A stretch of 64,000 nucleotides of DNA from Lottia gigantea (taxonomy: Eukaryota; Mollusca; Gastropoda; Lottiidae), in contig NW_008710566.1 in assembly GCF_000327385.1 (NCBI RefSeq), forward strand, positions 429,101-493,100, read 5' to 3'. Shown here one piece after another: positions 12,001 to 22,167 of this stretch (position 1 is the stretch's first letter; every line of letters begins with the position of its first letter). The notes beneath the pieces were generated by a model. The model saw only the letters and a program-made list of their open reading frames with translations, did no database searches and was not told the origin of the DNA. Both the position numbers and the translations under genes were made by a program.

Positions 12001-13414
12001 ATCTCTTAAGGACTAAACTACAGTCTGTTCACAGAGAAAGTAATGAGTGTTACCTTGCCGATTCCACATCTAGTCAACATTTCAGCTGTAACACTTCCTA
12101 CTCCACCTACTCCAACAACTGCTACACAGTACTCTCTGATTTTCTACAAAATATAAATTCAGTCCTAATAGTAAAGAACATTACTACCTAGTCTTATTGA
12201 AATTACACTAAACTTTGGTTCTGTTTTTGACCAATCGTACAATAGTCTACAAAAACGGGAATATTTTAGCTCAGGCAATCAGTGTTCACAGCTAACCATT
12301 GAAATTTGAGCCTTCAAATCAATGTATATGCAGAATTCTCCGTGTTTGAAAGTTAAAAAGACGAATTGTCTTTTCTTGAGACTCTGTCATATAAAGAAAA
12401 GACATCTATAGAAAAAAAAGTTTTTTGAATTTTTTTCTTATTTTTATGAGAATTGGAATAGCAGCCTCAAAATAATACTGTTAGTTTTAAAATGTCTTTG
12501 CTTTGATGAAAAATTAAACATAAGCACATAATATGTCTTCGGATTTGTTTTTACAGAGGCCCATTTTCAGCCAAAAAATTTCCAAGGGAAATGAGCTTCT
12601 TTTCAATGTAAAAATTATATTTTTATCAACGCAAAGACATTCAAAGACTAACATTACTTTTTTGAGGCTGATATTCCAATTCTTTTCAAAAATATCGAAA
12701 AAACTTTTTAATTTGCTAAGATAATAGTGTGGGATATTCTTGAAGGAATTATGCCATTTTCGTACATTTTTAGGACTTCTGAAGACTGTCTATATATATT
12801 CAAATCAATCTTTTTCGGATGAAAGGTTTTTGGATTTTATCTATCATGTAATAAATCATCTTACCTCATAGTCATCTACTATACCCATTCTTTTTAAAGC
12901 CATCAAACGACTAAAGAAAAAAAAACATTGTCCTTTACAATTTCAAATAACCCTTCCAGAATTACAGTGCAACTTGGTATGTCAATTCTAATTCTATTAA
13001 AAAGATTCAATAATCAATAACCTTCATTTTGCATTTTTACCTTTATCCAATCTGCATCCATTTTCAAAGATTCCATACCTGTAGCTGTTGTAGAAACAAG
13101 TGAAAAGGTTTTTCGATTTATTCGGGTTTCACAGACAAAAAATCAAGGATGTCATGCGAATTTGTATATTGGTTTTAAATTGATAGGGTTCTGCTGTTAG
13201 TCTTTGAACGACTCCCTGTGGTCATATCATACCATATTGCCTACAATGATTTGTTAACAAAATGAAACACTTACCTGTAAGGATTCGAATCGACGACTTC
13301 GGAACTCATTTGAGAAATTTTCGGCCGCAATACATTTTGTTTTTCCCTTCTTTCTTTCTCCAGCTCTGCTTCCAACTCTTTTATTTTTTTCTGAAGGTCT
13401 TTAACTGTCGCCAT
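1..13414 (-). CDS. UBA5: UBA5, UFM1-activating enzyme (E1-like); 3' end beyond window
   Basis: This enzyme adenylates UFM1, holds it as a thioester and passes it to the E2 UFC1. Exons in coding order (plus coordinates): 13275-13414, 12865-12910, 12054-12143, 11539-11648, 10281-10367, 9414-9498, 7227-7331, 3016-3143, 1272-1407, 981-1059, 1-68 (partial). All junctions are GT-AG and phases agree, giving 358 residues in the window; human UBA5 has about 404, so the end of the C-terminus is missing only because the window stops. Seen: N-terminal coiled stretch, then [12 protein letters not shown]; nucleotide-binding [10 protein letters not shown] near residues 71-80; CYAC (219, 222) and CDDRHC (296, 301) as the zinc-binding cysteines; [14 protein letters not shown] with catalytic Cys at about 243; an acidic C-terminal region with IHEDN and IQLVSE, matching the UFM1/LC3-interacting segment. 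The start is the ATG at 13412-13414, preceding the MATVKDL helix seen in orthologues. Introns hold several repeats. Identification is very secure. Confidence 0.97.
245..480. repeat. Palindromic AT-rich minisatellite (TTGAAAATTCAA core)
   Basis: About ten degenerate units of roughly 22 bp built on a self-complementary core TTGAAAATTCAA joined by linkers such as GATACTAGC or GTTACTAAC. It lies in the UBA5 intron between exons 11 and 10. The same unit forms a second array at 4075-4415. Confidence 0.85.
590..822. repeat. Dispersed GACG-rich element with terminal hairpin, copy 1
   Basis: Contains GGGCAAGGGCAATAACTC, a GACGGACGG run, then ATACGTCCACAT and ATGTGGGCGTAT separated by six bases, which form a terminal stem. 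It shares over 150 bp with 42755-42956. Confidence 0.75.
981..1068 (-). other. UBA5: UBA5 exon 10 with UFM1/LC3-interacting segment start
   Basis: The coding part is 981-1059, followed upstream by its TTTAG acceptor. It encodes a Lys/Glu-rich linker and ends IHEDNPF plus one base. The next exon (1-68) continues GEIQLVSE. The human counterpart reads IHEDNEWGIELVSE, so the Trp position is occupied by Phe and one residue is added at the exon junction. Confidence 0.85.
1110..1240 (-). repeat. Truncated tRNA-derived SINE
   Basis: Reverse-orientation fragment of the SINE seen whole at 4813-5131: it carries the ACCGGGTTGAAAAATCCGAAGG and GGGATTGAACCC parts. It sits in the UBA5 intron immediately beside exon 9 (1272-1407). 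Confidence 0.7.
1425..1750. repeat. Dispersed GACG-rich element, subfamily b
   Basis: Shares a long similar stretch with 3297-3661, including GTAGCCTGTAGAGTGAGCAC twice and a GGACGGACGGACAG tail followed by ATATACGCCCAT. Confidence 0.75.
2091..2468 (+). mobile_element. MITE family M1 (TTAAAGATGGGTT termini), copy 1
   Basis: About 375 bp with near-inverted ends, TTAAAGATGGGTTCCCTTA on the left and TAAGGAAACCCATCTTTAA (consensus) on the right. At least seven copies occur in the window (2091, 30846, 35981, 45100, 50890, 57596, 60541). There is no ORF. The ends suggest a TTAA or TA target, so a non-autonomous DNA element is likely. Confidence 0.75.
3297..3661. repeat. Dispersed GACG-rich element, subfamily b, copy 2
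   Basis: Close relative of 1425-1750. It ends with a GGACGGACGGAC run, ATATACACCCAT and a GTGTGGGCGTAT terminal stem partner. Confidence 0.75.
4075..4415. repeat. Palindromic AT-rich minisatellite, second array
   Basis: About 15 units with the same TTGAAAATTCAA core and GATACTAGC linkers as the array at 245-480, in another UBA5 intron (exons 8-7). Confidence 0.85.
4813..5131 (+). mobile_element. tRNA-derived SINE, full-length copy
   Basis: The 5' end GGGAGCCGCTGTGGCTCAGT holds an A-box-like TGGCTCAGTGAG, and GGTTCAATCCC is a B-box match, as in RNA polymerase III promoters of tRNA-derived SINEs. The body follows (TTCAACCCGGTTTCCCCC, GTCTAGTCGTTCGGATGGGA) and the 3' end reads TAGGACGTAAAACTC then TTCATTTCATT. 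Other copies are at 29873, 37961, 44214, 50104 and 58454, with scraps elsewhere. Confidence 0.85.
5418..6816. mobile_element. GTTTACA-terminus DNA element split by a nested insertion
   Basis: The left end AAGCCCCGTTTACATTG mirrors the right end CAGTGTAAACGGCATTT near 6805. The GC-rich body (GGCCCGG, GGGCCTGGCAC) is interrupted from about 5640 to 6755 by copies of the GACG-rich element. A related uninterrupted element is at 59949-60330. Confidence 0.55.
5780..6755. repeat. Tandem or nested copies of GACG-rich hairpin element
   Basis: About four successive diverged units, each with AAGGGCAATAACTCA, AATAGGGTTCATCC and CAAAATCCGTCAAGAATT. The last ends in GGACAGACGACAGACGGAC and the GTGGGCGTATAAAAA terminus. 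No protein coding was recognised. Confidence 0.7.
6852..7071. mobile_element. Foldback MITE family M3, 5'-truncated copy
   Basis: Contains CAGACGTCTGTGATTCCTGC and its inverted partner, plus the terminal TTCTTTACAATCCCTTTAA. Family members occur at 10005, 39041, 49047, 59525 and 62532. Confidence 0.7.
7343..9280. repeat. AATAAATGAATAAAGAGATG satellite with higher-order units
   Basis: About 1.9 kb of short purine-rich repeats in the UBA5 intron between exons 7 and 6. From about 7900 on, a higher-order unit of roughly 130-170 bp is marked by GATGCTTTGTAAATATATGAA, recurring near 7921, 8049, 8221, 8509, 8651, 8795, 8957 and 9118. Because stops are rare on the minus strand, all three minus frames are open for hundreds of codons (Phe/Ile/His/Leu/Ser-rich). 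I treat this as composition, not coding. Confidence 0.95.
9564..9888. mobile_element. Foldback MITE family M2, copy 1
   Basis: Ends are long inverted repeats: TTAAAGTGATACTACGTCTT and AAGACGTAGTATCACTTAA. Further internal symmetry flanks CTGGTGTCATAAATAACATA. Copies also occur at 32704, 40636, 45914 and 61141. Confidence 0.85.
10005..10203. mobile_element. Foldback MITE family M3 copy
   Basis: AAAGGGATTGTAAGTAAGTG at the left pairs with AACCTCTTTACATTACCTTT at the right. The CAGACGTCTGTGGTTCCTGC core is present. It lies just outside UBA5 exon 5. Confidence 0.7.
10583..10856. mobile_element. Short inverted-repeat element family M4
   Basis: Left end TTAAAGGGACAGATTCGCCA, right end TGGCACAGCTGCCCCTTTAA. 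Internal markers are TAGTCTTCAGAAGTACTA and ATGATTGGTC. Relatives are at 13979-14222, about 12210-12520, about 24050-24330 and about 57150-57430. Confidence 0.65.
10899..11521. mobile_element. hAT-like non-autonomous DNA transposon with 8-bp TSD
   Basis: Terminal inverted repeats TAGGGCTGCAACGATTC and GAATCGTTGCAGCACTA bound a non-coding body. Perfect 8-bp target duplications TAAGAGAG lie at 10891-10898 and 11522-11529, the length typical of hAT superfamily insertions. It sits in UBA5 intron 4 (between exons 4 and 5). A second member is at 31750-32169. Confidence 0.9.
11793..11813. repeat. Homopolymer C run
   Basis: About 20 consecutive C residues in a UBA5 intron; likely polymorphic in length. 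Confidence 0.9.
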
Positions 13415-13978
13415 CCTGTCCTTTTTTGTATATTTCTTCTTCGTGATAACTTATGAATGACGAAATTCTAATTTTTCTCTGCAATATGTTTAGCAAATTA
13501 ATTTTTGTCGGCCATTGACATGAACGTGGAGGTTGATTGGTCTAACCAGTCTTTTTTCCAAAGAAACCTCGTTGCAATTACCGTCTTTATAAACGTCTAC
13601 TTCCTGGTTGACCTTTTATGACTTTCAATTAAAGATTTACTAACAGGGGACTAAACTCTTGCTCTAGTACAGATTCAGACGACAATGGCTTTGATTGGAA
13701 AATCTCCGTGAAATAAGTTTGAAAGTTATAATAACGGGTTTCATTTGGTTTCTAACATTTTGGTATATTTATCTTATACAGATACTCTTCATCGCTATGT
13801 TTTTCCAAATTGTTTGAGTTTGGGGAGCTGCGATGGTTAAGAGAGTTAAAACTTGCTTCCTATTAATATAGAATTCAAGAGGGACCCACTCCATACCACA
13901 GTTGAATATCCAAGCGGCAATATGTTCGAATTAGAGAGAAACCAGGGCCCTTGTGTGATACGACTGTAGGCTACACAT

Positions 13979-14222
13979 TAAAGGGGAACAGTCGGCATTT
14001 TCGGGAGTTGATTTGGGTCTTTATTGTGCTTTAATAGTCTTGAGAAGTACTAAAACGTACGAAAATCGCGTAATCCCTTCAAATATACCTCAAACTAGAA
14101 TAATTATGGATACACATGGATTTGAGCTGTGAACACTATTACTGATTACGTAAGCTAAAAAAAATTCTTGTTTCTGAAACTAACGCATGATTGGTCGATC
14201 GGATAATAAAAATGCTCCTTTA
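13979..14222. mobile_element. Short inverted-repeat element family M4 copy
   Basis: Starts TTAAAGGGGAACAGTCGGCA and ends AATGCTCCTTTAA, with ATTTGGGTC and TCTTGAGAAGTACTA as in the family. Confidence 0.6.
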
Positions 14223-14887
14223 AAGATCCCTCGACAGTTGGAAATCGAAAGGTCAATGCACTCTCCAAAGAGCAGCGCAGTTCCTGTCTTTCGGGGGAGA
14301 AGGAGTGACAAGGGAGTGAACCCCTCCCTCCCCCACCCCTCCCTAACCGCTTTCAAAATGTGTATCAATTTACGTAATGAACTAATGCTTCCCAGAAACG
14401 CCACTGATCACGTGGTACCACATCTTCAGCATTTCCCATTATTGTACGCTGTACGTTGTTATGTCTCTAGTTTTTATTGCTTTGTAGTAGGGTAATACAC
14501 AGAAACAACTCAACAAAAGGGTAAAAATCCATTCATTTGGAAATAAAAGCCAGCCTCAGGGGAGACATCTAAGGACATTCATTTCATTAAAGGCAAACTA
14601 TTTTGAATAAAGGGATTTTTAAAAGCATTCTAAAAAGGCAACAATCTAGGAATTACATAAAGTAAACTTGAGAGATACCGTCGATCAGAAAGTCGGATTT
14701 CACTCAGAAAAATTAATTCAAGTAAATGAAATTGAGCTCTCGGATTTCATTCTCAAAATTTTACTGAAGTTGAGCTTTCAAAACGTTGGAAACAATTTTT
14801 TATCCCATGTAAAGTCACTTGCATTATGTTTTTCATTATAACGTCGGATCAACATATTTTGTGCACAGTTATTGGGACGATGTTAAA

Positions 14888-15201
14888 CGTAAAAGTGCGA
14901 GCTCACGAACGGTGTTTGATCGGCGATTTTCACCGACCGGCTACGGGCACACGCGGAGACAAAAATCTTCAGTCGATCGTTTTCAACTATGTCGATAACC
15001 ACGTTTGGATCAGGCAAAATGAATCTGATTGGATGATGACGCTCTGTCTTTCAGACGATAACATAATCGGAGAAATATCAAATCCTATCGACAACACGAT
15101 AATATTGTCCTGGAAGTGCGGGCACATGTGAGATTTTACTCATGATTCGAGTCAGCGACAAAAATCGTCGACCAAGACTTCTCGTGTGCCCGCACCACTA
15201 A
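14888..15201. mobile_element. Possible GC-richer MITE
   Basis: The edges GTGCGAGCTCACGAAC and (reverse complement of the right edge) GTGCGGGCACACGAG are similar, as are the adjoining GGCGATTTTCACCGAC and GACGATTTTTGTCGCTGAC. A 101-codon ORF inside has no recognisable homology and is probably chance. Confidence 0.4.
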
Positions 15202-15342
15202 ATATAGTTAGTAGTAATCGGATCCACATGTGTACAAATATCATTGCTACATTATCACCAGATTAAACTCGGTAGGAACGGCCTTCGAAGAAAGTCAGTC
15301 TATTCTGAATCACATACCACCGTTGTTAGGCTACTAAGCAGT

Positions 15343-15348
15343 TTATTT
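15343..15348 (-). terminator. AATAAA overlapping the stop codon of the PAN-domain gene
   Basis: On the minus strand the last codons read AAA TAA ACT, so an AATAAA hexamer overlaps the stop. If used, the 3'UTR would be only tens of bases. Weak evidence without a transcript. Confidence 0.25.
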
Positions 15349-18300
15349 GTCATTATCACTTTGATCTACGTCACCATCGTCATCGTCCCCGCTTTCTTCA
15401 CTACAATTACTGCCCTCGTCATCATCTTCAGTGGCTTCAGTGGCTTCAGTGGTTTCAGTGCCTTCTTTACTAACAGAGCACGACTTCATTACCGTCTGCG
15501 ACATAGTAGGCGAAACGAAGGGCCCTGGATAGATCACAGACACCGTTCCCGTTGCCATATTCACTCTCCTAAATCTATACACCGTATTCGTAATGGAAGG
15601 TGTTAAAGTATTGAGTGTTGTGGACGCATCTGGTGTCACGGACGAGATCGCAAAAGATGTTGTGGTGGTCGTAACAAGATCTGAAGCTGTTATCCAAGAT
15701 ACATCAAACGTTGGAGACGTAATAAAGATTGTTGTTTCATCCATGGCTGACGTAACCGCAATCGTTGGCTGTAATGTTTGCGACGAGTGACTCTGCTCCG
15801 AAGGAGACAATGGTGAATCAAAGGAACTCTGAATTATATCCGAGCTTGGATTCCTATCAATCGTAGACCAATCCGAAGTGGATGCGACCAAATCCAAAAG
15901 TAGTCGGGTAGAACTTTGGTCGTAGGTCGTGTAGTCATGTGTATTGCTACCTGTAAAACTTTCTGTAATGAAGAAATATCGTTCATTAAAATTTCATGAA
16001 AACTTTACATAGCAACAGTGAAAATGATTACAATGGCTTTAATTGTTTGAAGTGAAAATGATTTCATAATCAGGAATGCGTTATGAAAAGCGGCAGCCAT
16101 TTCTCTTGTGAATTATAAAGTACATGAATGGAGGTTTACAATTTGAAATATCAATTTTATAAAAAAAATAAATTTTGTGCAGGTTAGATGAAATCCATCT
16201 CTTGATCTATCCCTGGGGTTTAGTTATACAGCCATGTCTCTTGGAATCATAATGATAAAAATTGTCCGTTCGGTACGGGCCTACACCTTTTAGAAACATA
16301 ACAAAAATTGTTCCATAGAGGATCATACCCGGAGATCTTAAATATTCATTACCAACATACAGTGGCGTATTTGCTCCGTATTTGATAAGCTAGTCTATTG
16401 CTACTGAAAATACACCTTTTGATCGCGCAATTTTAATTAGACTGCAGTGAAGGTTTAAAATCGAACAAAATGCAATTGTCCTTTTTTCTAATTCAGGATT
16501 TGAGTTTTAAGTAGCTTTCTAAACAGACAAAAGTTTCGTGCTCGAAAGTAAAATAAATTGTCTTTGTTTATAGTTTAGATATTTTCTCACGTGAAAAAAG
16601 TCTTGATAACTTTAAAAGCAATCTAGAACAAATATCATTAAACGTCCGATTTTGGTTCTAATATAAACTTTGTTTTTCATTATTTGATATTTGTTTTGAT
16701 TTCGCAATTTCAGCGTTTCTTCAAAGAAAACTGGCCAAGCAAGGAAACATACACCAACTGGCAGTTGCGAGGAAAGGATAAAATAAGCGCACCTGTCACT
16801 TGGATATCTCATCAATTTACAAATCATACATAAACAAAAGCAATAACCCAAATAATAAATCAAATTACAAAATCGACTCTGCTCTGAAGTCTCCATTTTG
16901 AAAATTCTTTAGCATCGACTAAAACAAATGTGTGAAATATTCACAATTTTAAGCTTTACTGAGATATCATTTGCGCACCTAGTTTTTCTAAGATCAGGTA
17001 AATATTTTAGCATCTATCGTGTCAACAATTCAAATGGGCCAAATTTAATTACTTCAAGGGCAATAACTCCAAAACTGTTTATCCAATAACTGCCAAATTC
17101 AAATTTGACCGAAATAAAATCATTTTATGCAAGCATATGTAATTCAATAGTCATATCGAATGAAATCTTCAGCCTCAGGAAAAATTTGATGCGTTCTTTA
17201 TAAAGTGAAGGGTAATAACTCGAAAACCGTTCATCCGATTAATACCAAATTCGAACTCGACCGAGACCTCATCGTGTCTACAAGAAATGTGAACAGGCAG
17301 ACTGACGGACCGACAGACCACATTTCAATGTTGGCATATAAAAATACCCGTGAACGTCCACATTACTTTGTCGGCTTATAAAAACATTCCAAGGCTTGGC
17401 GTTTGTAATCGATTAAAGTAAACCCATTAAGAATTGTTTTATATTACTAAAGTAACATAAAAGCGGATATGTTCAACAATATGTAAATAAACCATTGTTT
17501 TAATTCACAGGTATTTCAATTGAGCGGATCTAAGATACTAAAAGCATAGTACTAATTCGAACTGTGATCACGAGAAACTAGTCTACATTGTTTAAAACCT
17601 TGAGAAGAAACAGAATTATTTTCGGAATGATCAATAATGGAATTTAAATATCAAAAATTGAGCGGAAAATCGGAATATAACGGGTTCAGCGGTGGTAAAA
17701 ACTAGTTTCCACCTCCCTTCCTCTCTTCAGTCCAACCCCAAAACGACCGATGAGTTATTGCACGATCATTGATATACATATATTTAAATCATGTTGTTAC
17801 TTAGAGTAACTGAGCAACAATATGATTGAAGTTCTGATTTAATCGTTCTATATCACTCTACAATTGATGTACTGAGCACTATTTTAACAGTGGTATTTAT
17901 TATATCTCTCTACAATTGATGTATTGCGCACTATTGTAACAGTGGTATTTCTATAACGCTCTACAATTGATGTATTGCGCCCTATTTTAACGGTGGTATA
18001 TATATATCTCTCTACAATTGATGCCTTGCGCCCTATTTTAACAGTGGTATTTCTATATCTCTCTACAATTGATATATTGAGCACTATTTTAACAGTGGTA
18101 TTTCTGTATCGCTCTACAATTGATGTATTGCGCACTTTTTTAACAGTGGTATTTCTATAACGCTCTACAATTGATGTATTGAGCACTATTTTAACAGTGG
18201 TATATCTATATAACTCTACAATTGATGTATTGAGCACTATTTTAACAGTGGTATTTCTATATAACTCTACAATTGATGTATTGAGCACTATTTTAACAGT

Positions 18301-20152
18301 GATATATCTATATCTCTCTACAATTGATGTATTGCGCCCTATTTTAACAGTGATATATCTATATCTCTCTACAATTGATGTATTGAGCACTATTTTAACA
18401 GTGGTATATATATATATCTCTCTACAATTGATGTATTGCGCCCTATTTTAACAGTGGTATATATATATATATATATCTACAATTGATGTATTGCGCCCTA
18501 TTTTAACAGTGGTATTTCTATATCTCTCTACAATTGATGTATTGCGCCCTATTTTAACAGTGGTATTTCTATATAACTCTACAATTGATGTATTGAGCAC
18601 TATTTTAACAGTGGTATATATATATCTCTCTACAATTGATGTATTGCGCACTATTTTAACAGTGGTATTTCTATATCTCTCTACAATTGATGTATTGCGC
18701 ACTATTTTAACAGTGGTATATCTATATCTCTCTACAATTGATGTATTGCGCACTATTTTAACAGTGGTATTTCTATATCTCTCTACAATTGATGTATTGC
18801 GCACTATTTTAACAGTGGTATTTCTATATCTCTCTACAATTGATGTATTGCGCACTATTTTAACAGTGGTATTTCTATATCTCTCTACAATTGATGTATT
18901 GCGCACTATTTTAACGGTGGTATTTCTATATCTCTCTACAATTGATGTATTGCGCACTATTTTAACAGTGGTATTTCTATATTGCTCTACAAATGATGTA
19001 CTGAGTACTATCTTAACAGTGGTATATCTATATAACTCTACAATTGTTGTATTGCGCACTATTGTAACAGTAGTATATCTATATAACTCTACAATTGATG
19101 TATTGCGCACTATTTTAACAGTGGTATTTCTATATTGCTCTACAACTGATGTATTGAGAACTATTTTAACAGTGGTATATCTATATCTCTCTACAATTGA
19201 TGTATTGCGCACTATTTTAACAGTGGTATTTCTATATCTCTTTACAATTGATGTATTGCGCGCTATTTTTACAGTGATATATCTATATCTCTCTACAATT
19301 GATGTATTGCGCACTATTTTAACAGTGGTATTTCTATATCTCTCTACAATTGATGTATTGCGCACTATTTTAACAGTGGTATTTCTATATTGCTCTACAA
19401 TTGATGTACTGAGTACTATCTTAACAGTGGTATATCTATATAACTCTACAATTGATGTATTGCGCACTATTTTAACAGTGGTATTTCTATATCTCTCTAC
19501 AATTGATGTATTGCGCACTATTTTAACAGTGGTATTTCTATATCTCTCTACAATTGATGTATTGCGCACTATTTTAACAGTGGTATTTCTATATTGCTCT
19601 ACAATTGATGTACTGAGTACTATCTTAACAGTGGTATATCTATATAACTCTACAATTGATGTATTGCGCACTATTTTAACAGTGGTATTTCTATATAACT
19701 CTACAATTGATGTACTGAGTACTATCTTAACAGTAGTATATCTATATAACTCTACAATTGATGTATTTTAACAGTGAAATGTTATATTATTATATTATAA
19801 CTTTATATAAATATACATATGTATAAATATGCTTACCAGAAAACTGAGAAAAAAATCTAAAATGCTCCCCTTCCGTCAGTTGACCGTCTAGTTCATCAGT
19901 ATTCTTTTCACTAAATTTACACTCCACCGTGGCTCCAAGCTTCACAAAAATCGTCACACAATTAGCGGTCTTTTGACAAAAGATGAAACACTCCAAACGA
20001 CTCCGGACGTCTGCGGATCCGATCGTCAGATTTTCCGGTAGGTTCAATCCGTTGAAGGAACCAATGTTTTGGAAATTCTGGAATTCCCAGGAACACGATC
20101 CACTTTGGTGCCATACAAAGTTGCAGAGTACAAATAAGATGATCGCATGCAT
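15343..20152 (-). CDS. Predicted secreted PAN/apple-like protein with Ser/Thr-rich and acidic tail
   Basis: Two exons, 19837-20152 and 15343-15962 (GT-AG, phase 1/2 joined as a Glu codon), give about 311 residues. Residues 1-18 (MHAIILFVLCNFVWHQSG) look like a signal peptide. Residues about 20-104 carry Cys 57, 61, 68 and 79 in the ECFIFCQKTANC ... ECKFSE pattern of PAN/apple modules, common in molluscan secreted proteins. Exon 2 encodes a long Ser/Thr-rich, mucin-like region with repeated TTTTT and PSIT stretches, then a Glu/Asp-rich end (EATEATEDDDEG, SGDDDDGD). There is no C-terminal membrane segment. The gene was not matched to a named protein. An apple-domain role in matrix or carbohydrate binding is family knowledge only. 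The acidic, O-glycosylatable tail would suit a matrix or mucus protein, but that is inference. Confidence 0.75.
15963..19836 (-). other. Single intron of the PAN-domain gene
   Basis: Intron of 3.9 kb. From 15963 to about 17830 I see no exon. The piece 17035-17350 resembles the GACG-rich dispersed family (AAGGGCAATAACTCCAAAAC, GACTGACGGACCGACAGACC). The 51-bp satellite follows up to 67 bp from exon 1. Confidence 0.7.
17850..19772. repeat. 51-bp satellite, about 38 units
   Basis: Units contain CTCTACAATTGATGTATTGC then GCACTATTTTAACAGTGGTA and TTTCTATAT. The spacing between successive AGTGGTA motifs is 51 bp (for example 18661 and 18712). Since 51 is divisible by 3, frames stay open on both strands: a 17-residue repeat TSIVERYRNTTVKIVRN on minus and LSTIDVLRTILTVVFLY on plus. 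Variants (GCGCACT, GAGCACT, GAGTACT; TATCTCT, TATAACT, TATTGCT) alternate, suggesting higher-order duplication. It lies inside the intron of the PAN-domain gene. Confidence 0.95.
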
Positions 20153-22167
20153 TTTTTGTTTTTCTTTTGATTTTAATGTTTTAAAGTTTCTTCCTGGGTA
20201 GTATCCATAAACGCCCTTCCTTGAAAATGAGAACGCCTAATGTCAGTTAGTTAACCAGTTGTGTTTAGTTTCTGTCCAATGACACTTTTTGTTAGTGAAT
20301 CTTCTTAGTTTTCGACCTTCGACTGTTCGTCAGCGCATCTGGTTTTGTAGAGTCCACACAACACATATAATCATTCCGGATCGCAGCGGTCAACTAAGTC
20401 AAGTCCTTTGACCAATAATCCTGAATATTCAAACACTGAGTTTTGTTGTGACCAAGTTTAAATACAACATTCTTTTCAAATGTCACCTTTGAAATATGCC
20501 GTCGAAAGCTTAGGTTCACAATCTCTTGACCGTCTTTCTTGCATCTTAGAATTAAAATCGCCAACATCTACATTGGTATATCTGAAACTCATTCCACAAT
20601 AGCCCGGGTTGAAAATCCGATAAATTCCATGAACCAAAACTGCTCTTACTAGCAATAGACATGCCTCTTAGCTTGGGGCTTCAACCCAGCGTACATCCAG
20701 TGGTTTTGCTGTTGATTGGATAATAGCTGAAGTTATCAATCCAATAAATGCAACGGTTCAAAAACTGTTCTTACATGCGATGATAATGAGACACTGAGTG
20801 CCATTTTGCTCTAGTCTTCAACCAAGTGTAGGCTCTTGAACGCATAGTTACATCCAAAAGAATCTATAACCACTTGCAGAACCAAAATATCAGTCACAAT
20901 TGTCTATAATCAATAATCTACACTGTAAGAAATACAGTATGAACATCACCACAAAAAATGGCAGCTAACATAGTAGTATTCTTAGTGTAAACAGGATACT
21001 TTGGCGACAGCGGTACAAGCCTTAATGACGTTATAAAATGATAGCTTTTTTCAAGAAATTTTACCACCTCACATTCGGCTATTCTCGACAGTTTCCGTAA
21101 AGCTGAATCTCTCTCGGTAATGAATGGTAGATTTCGTTTTGTTTTTCTTGGGCGAGACTCTTTACTTCCGGCATATCAATATTAGCCCATAGTTCAATAT
21201 TAGTAGTGCCTAGCTTATTAAATTATGGACACTTACTTATGCATTAAATGTTTTATAATGTGTCCATCGGCTTGCTACGGTACATTAAGGGAAATTTTGT
21301 CAAGACAGCGGCATTAGCCTGCTTTCGATTTCCAACTGTCGAGGGATCTTTAACGTGCACAGCCAGTAGCACACGGGGCATAGAGTGATATGTTACAGAG
21401 CGCCAGCAGAACTTTCACGATAAGACGTTTAACGGACTCAGTGTAAACCTGGGCAGTAAATAACACATCACAATTACTTATGGTAAGCCAGGTTTGGAAA
21501 TTTCTGGTCCACTGATCGGGGAAGCTATCCGGATGGGATCGAACTCCGTATCACTTTGTAAGCTAGAATCAGTTCGAAAAAGCGATAGCCTGCGTCCGGT
21601 AGTAATCTGATTAATTTTCAAGGCTATTTCTTAAGGGATGCGGTCGTTTGATTCGTTTTACGGGCTAATGGAATTTCAGCTCCCCCAGTACAACCATACC
21701 GAATGTAAATCTCGCGTAAGGGTTCGCTTACACTTCCGCAAATCTTAAATCAGACCAAACTATCGATTGTTATGGTTAGAATACATTCTTCCTGTTTTAC
21801 TTTCAATTTGTTTACCTGTATCGATCATTTAGAATGATATACAGCCATTTAACTACCGTCCCTCGGGGTTCGTTACTCATCCGCTAGCATTGTGATAGAA
21901 TCACGCATGTCGCATTCAACAATTCATGTCGATCTGAACAATTTTTTTCACATTATACAATGAGCTCTATAAAGGTTAACAGAAAAATGATTTTTTTCTC
22001 TGGAGTCCGCATTAAACTTAATAATGTTTTATAATCCTATAGTGACGTCATCCTATTGTTCTGGCGGGATTTGATATCTCATAAAATGCCTTTTATATAC
22101 GTCAGTTAGACTTTATTAACTCAAGACCTTTATCACTTTAACAGTGAAATTGAACCAAAAATATACA

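Larger units (their letters stand above)
13415..15342. other. Intergenic space between UBA5 and the PAN-domain gene
   Basis: No gene was recognised. It holds the UBA5 promoter side (just above 13414), a family M4 element at 13979-14222, a SINE scrap near 14217-14250 (GATCCCTCGACAGTTGGAAAT) and a possible MITE at about 14888-15201. Confidence 0.6.

Noticed and set aside
14826-15131. 101-codon ORF
   Set aside because: Lies in a likely inverted-repeat element, no signal of a known family.
18448-19771. ORFs of over 400 codons on both strands
   Set aside because: A 51-bp satellite with no stops in several frames; both strands open, in an intron.
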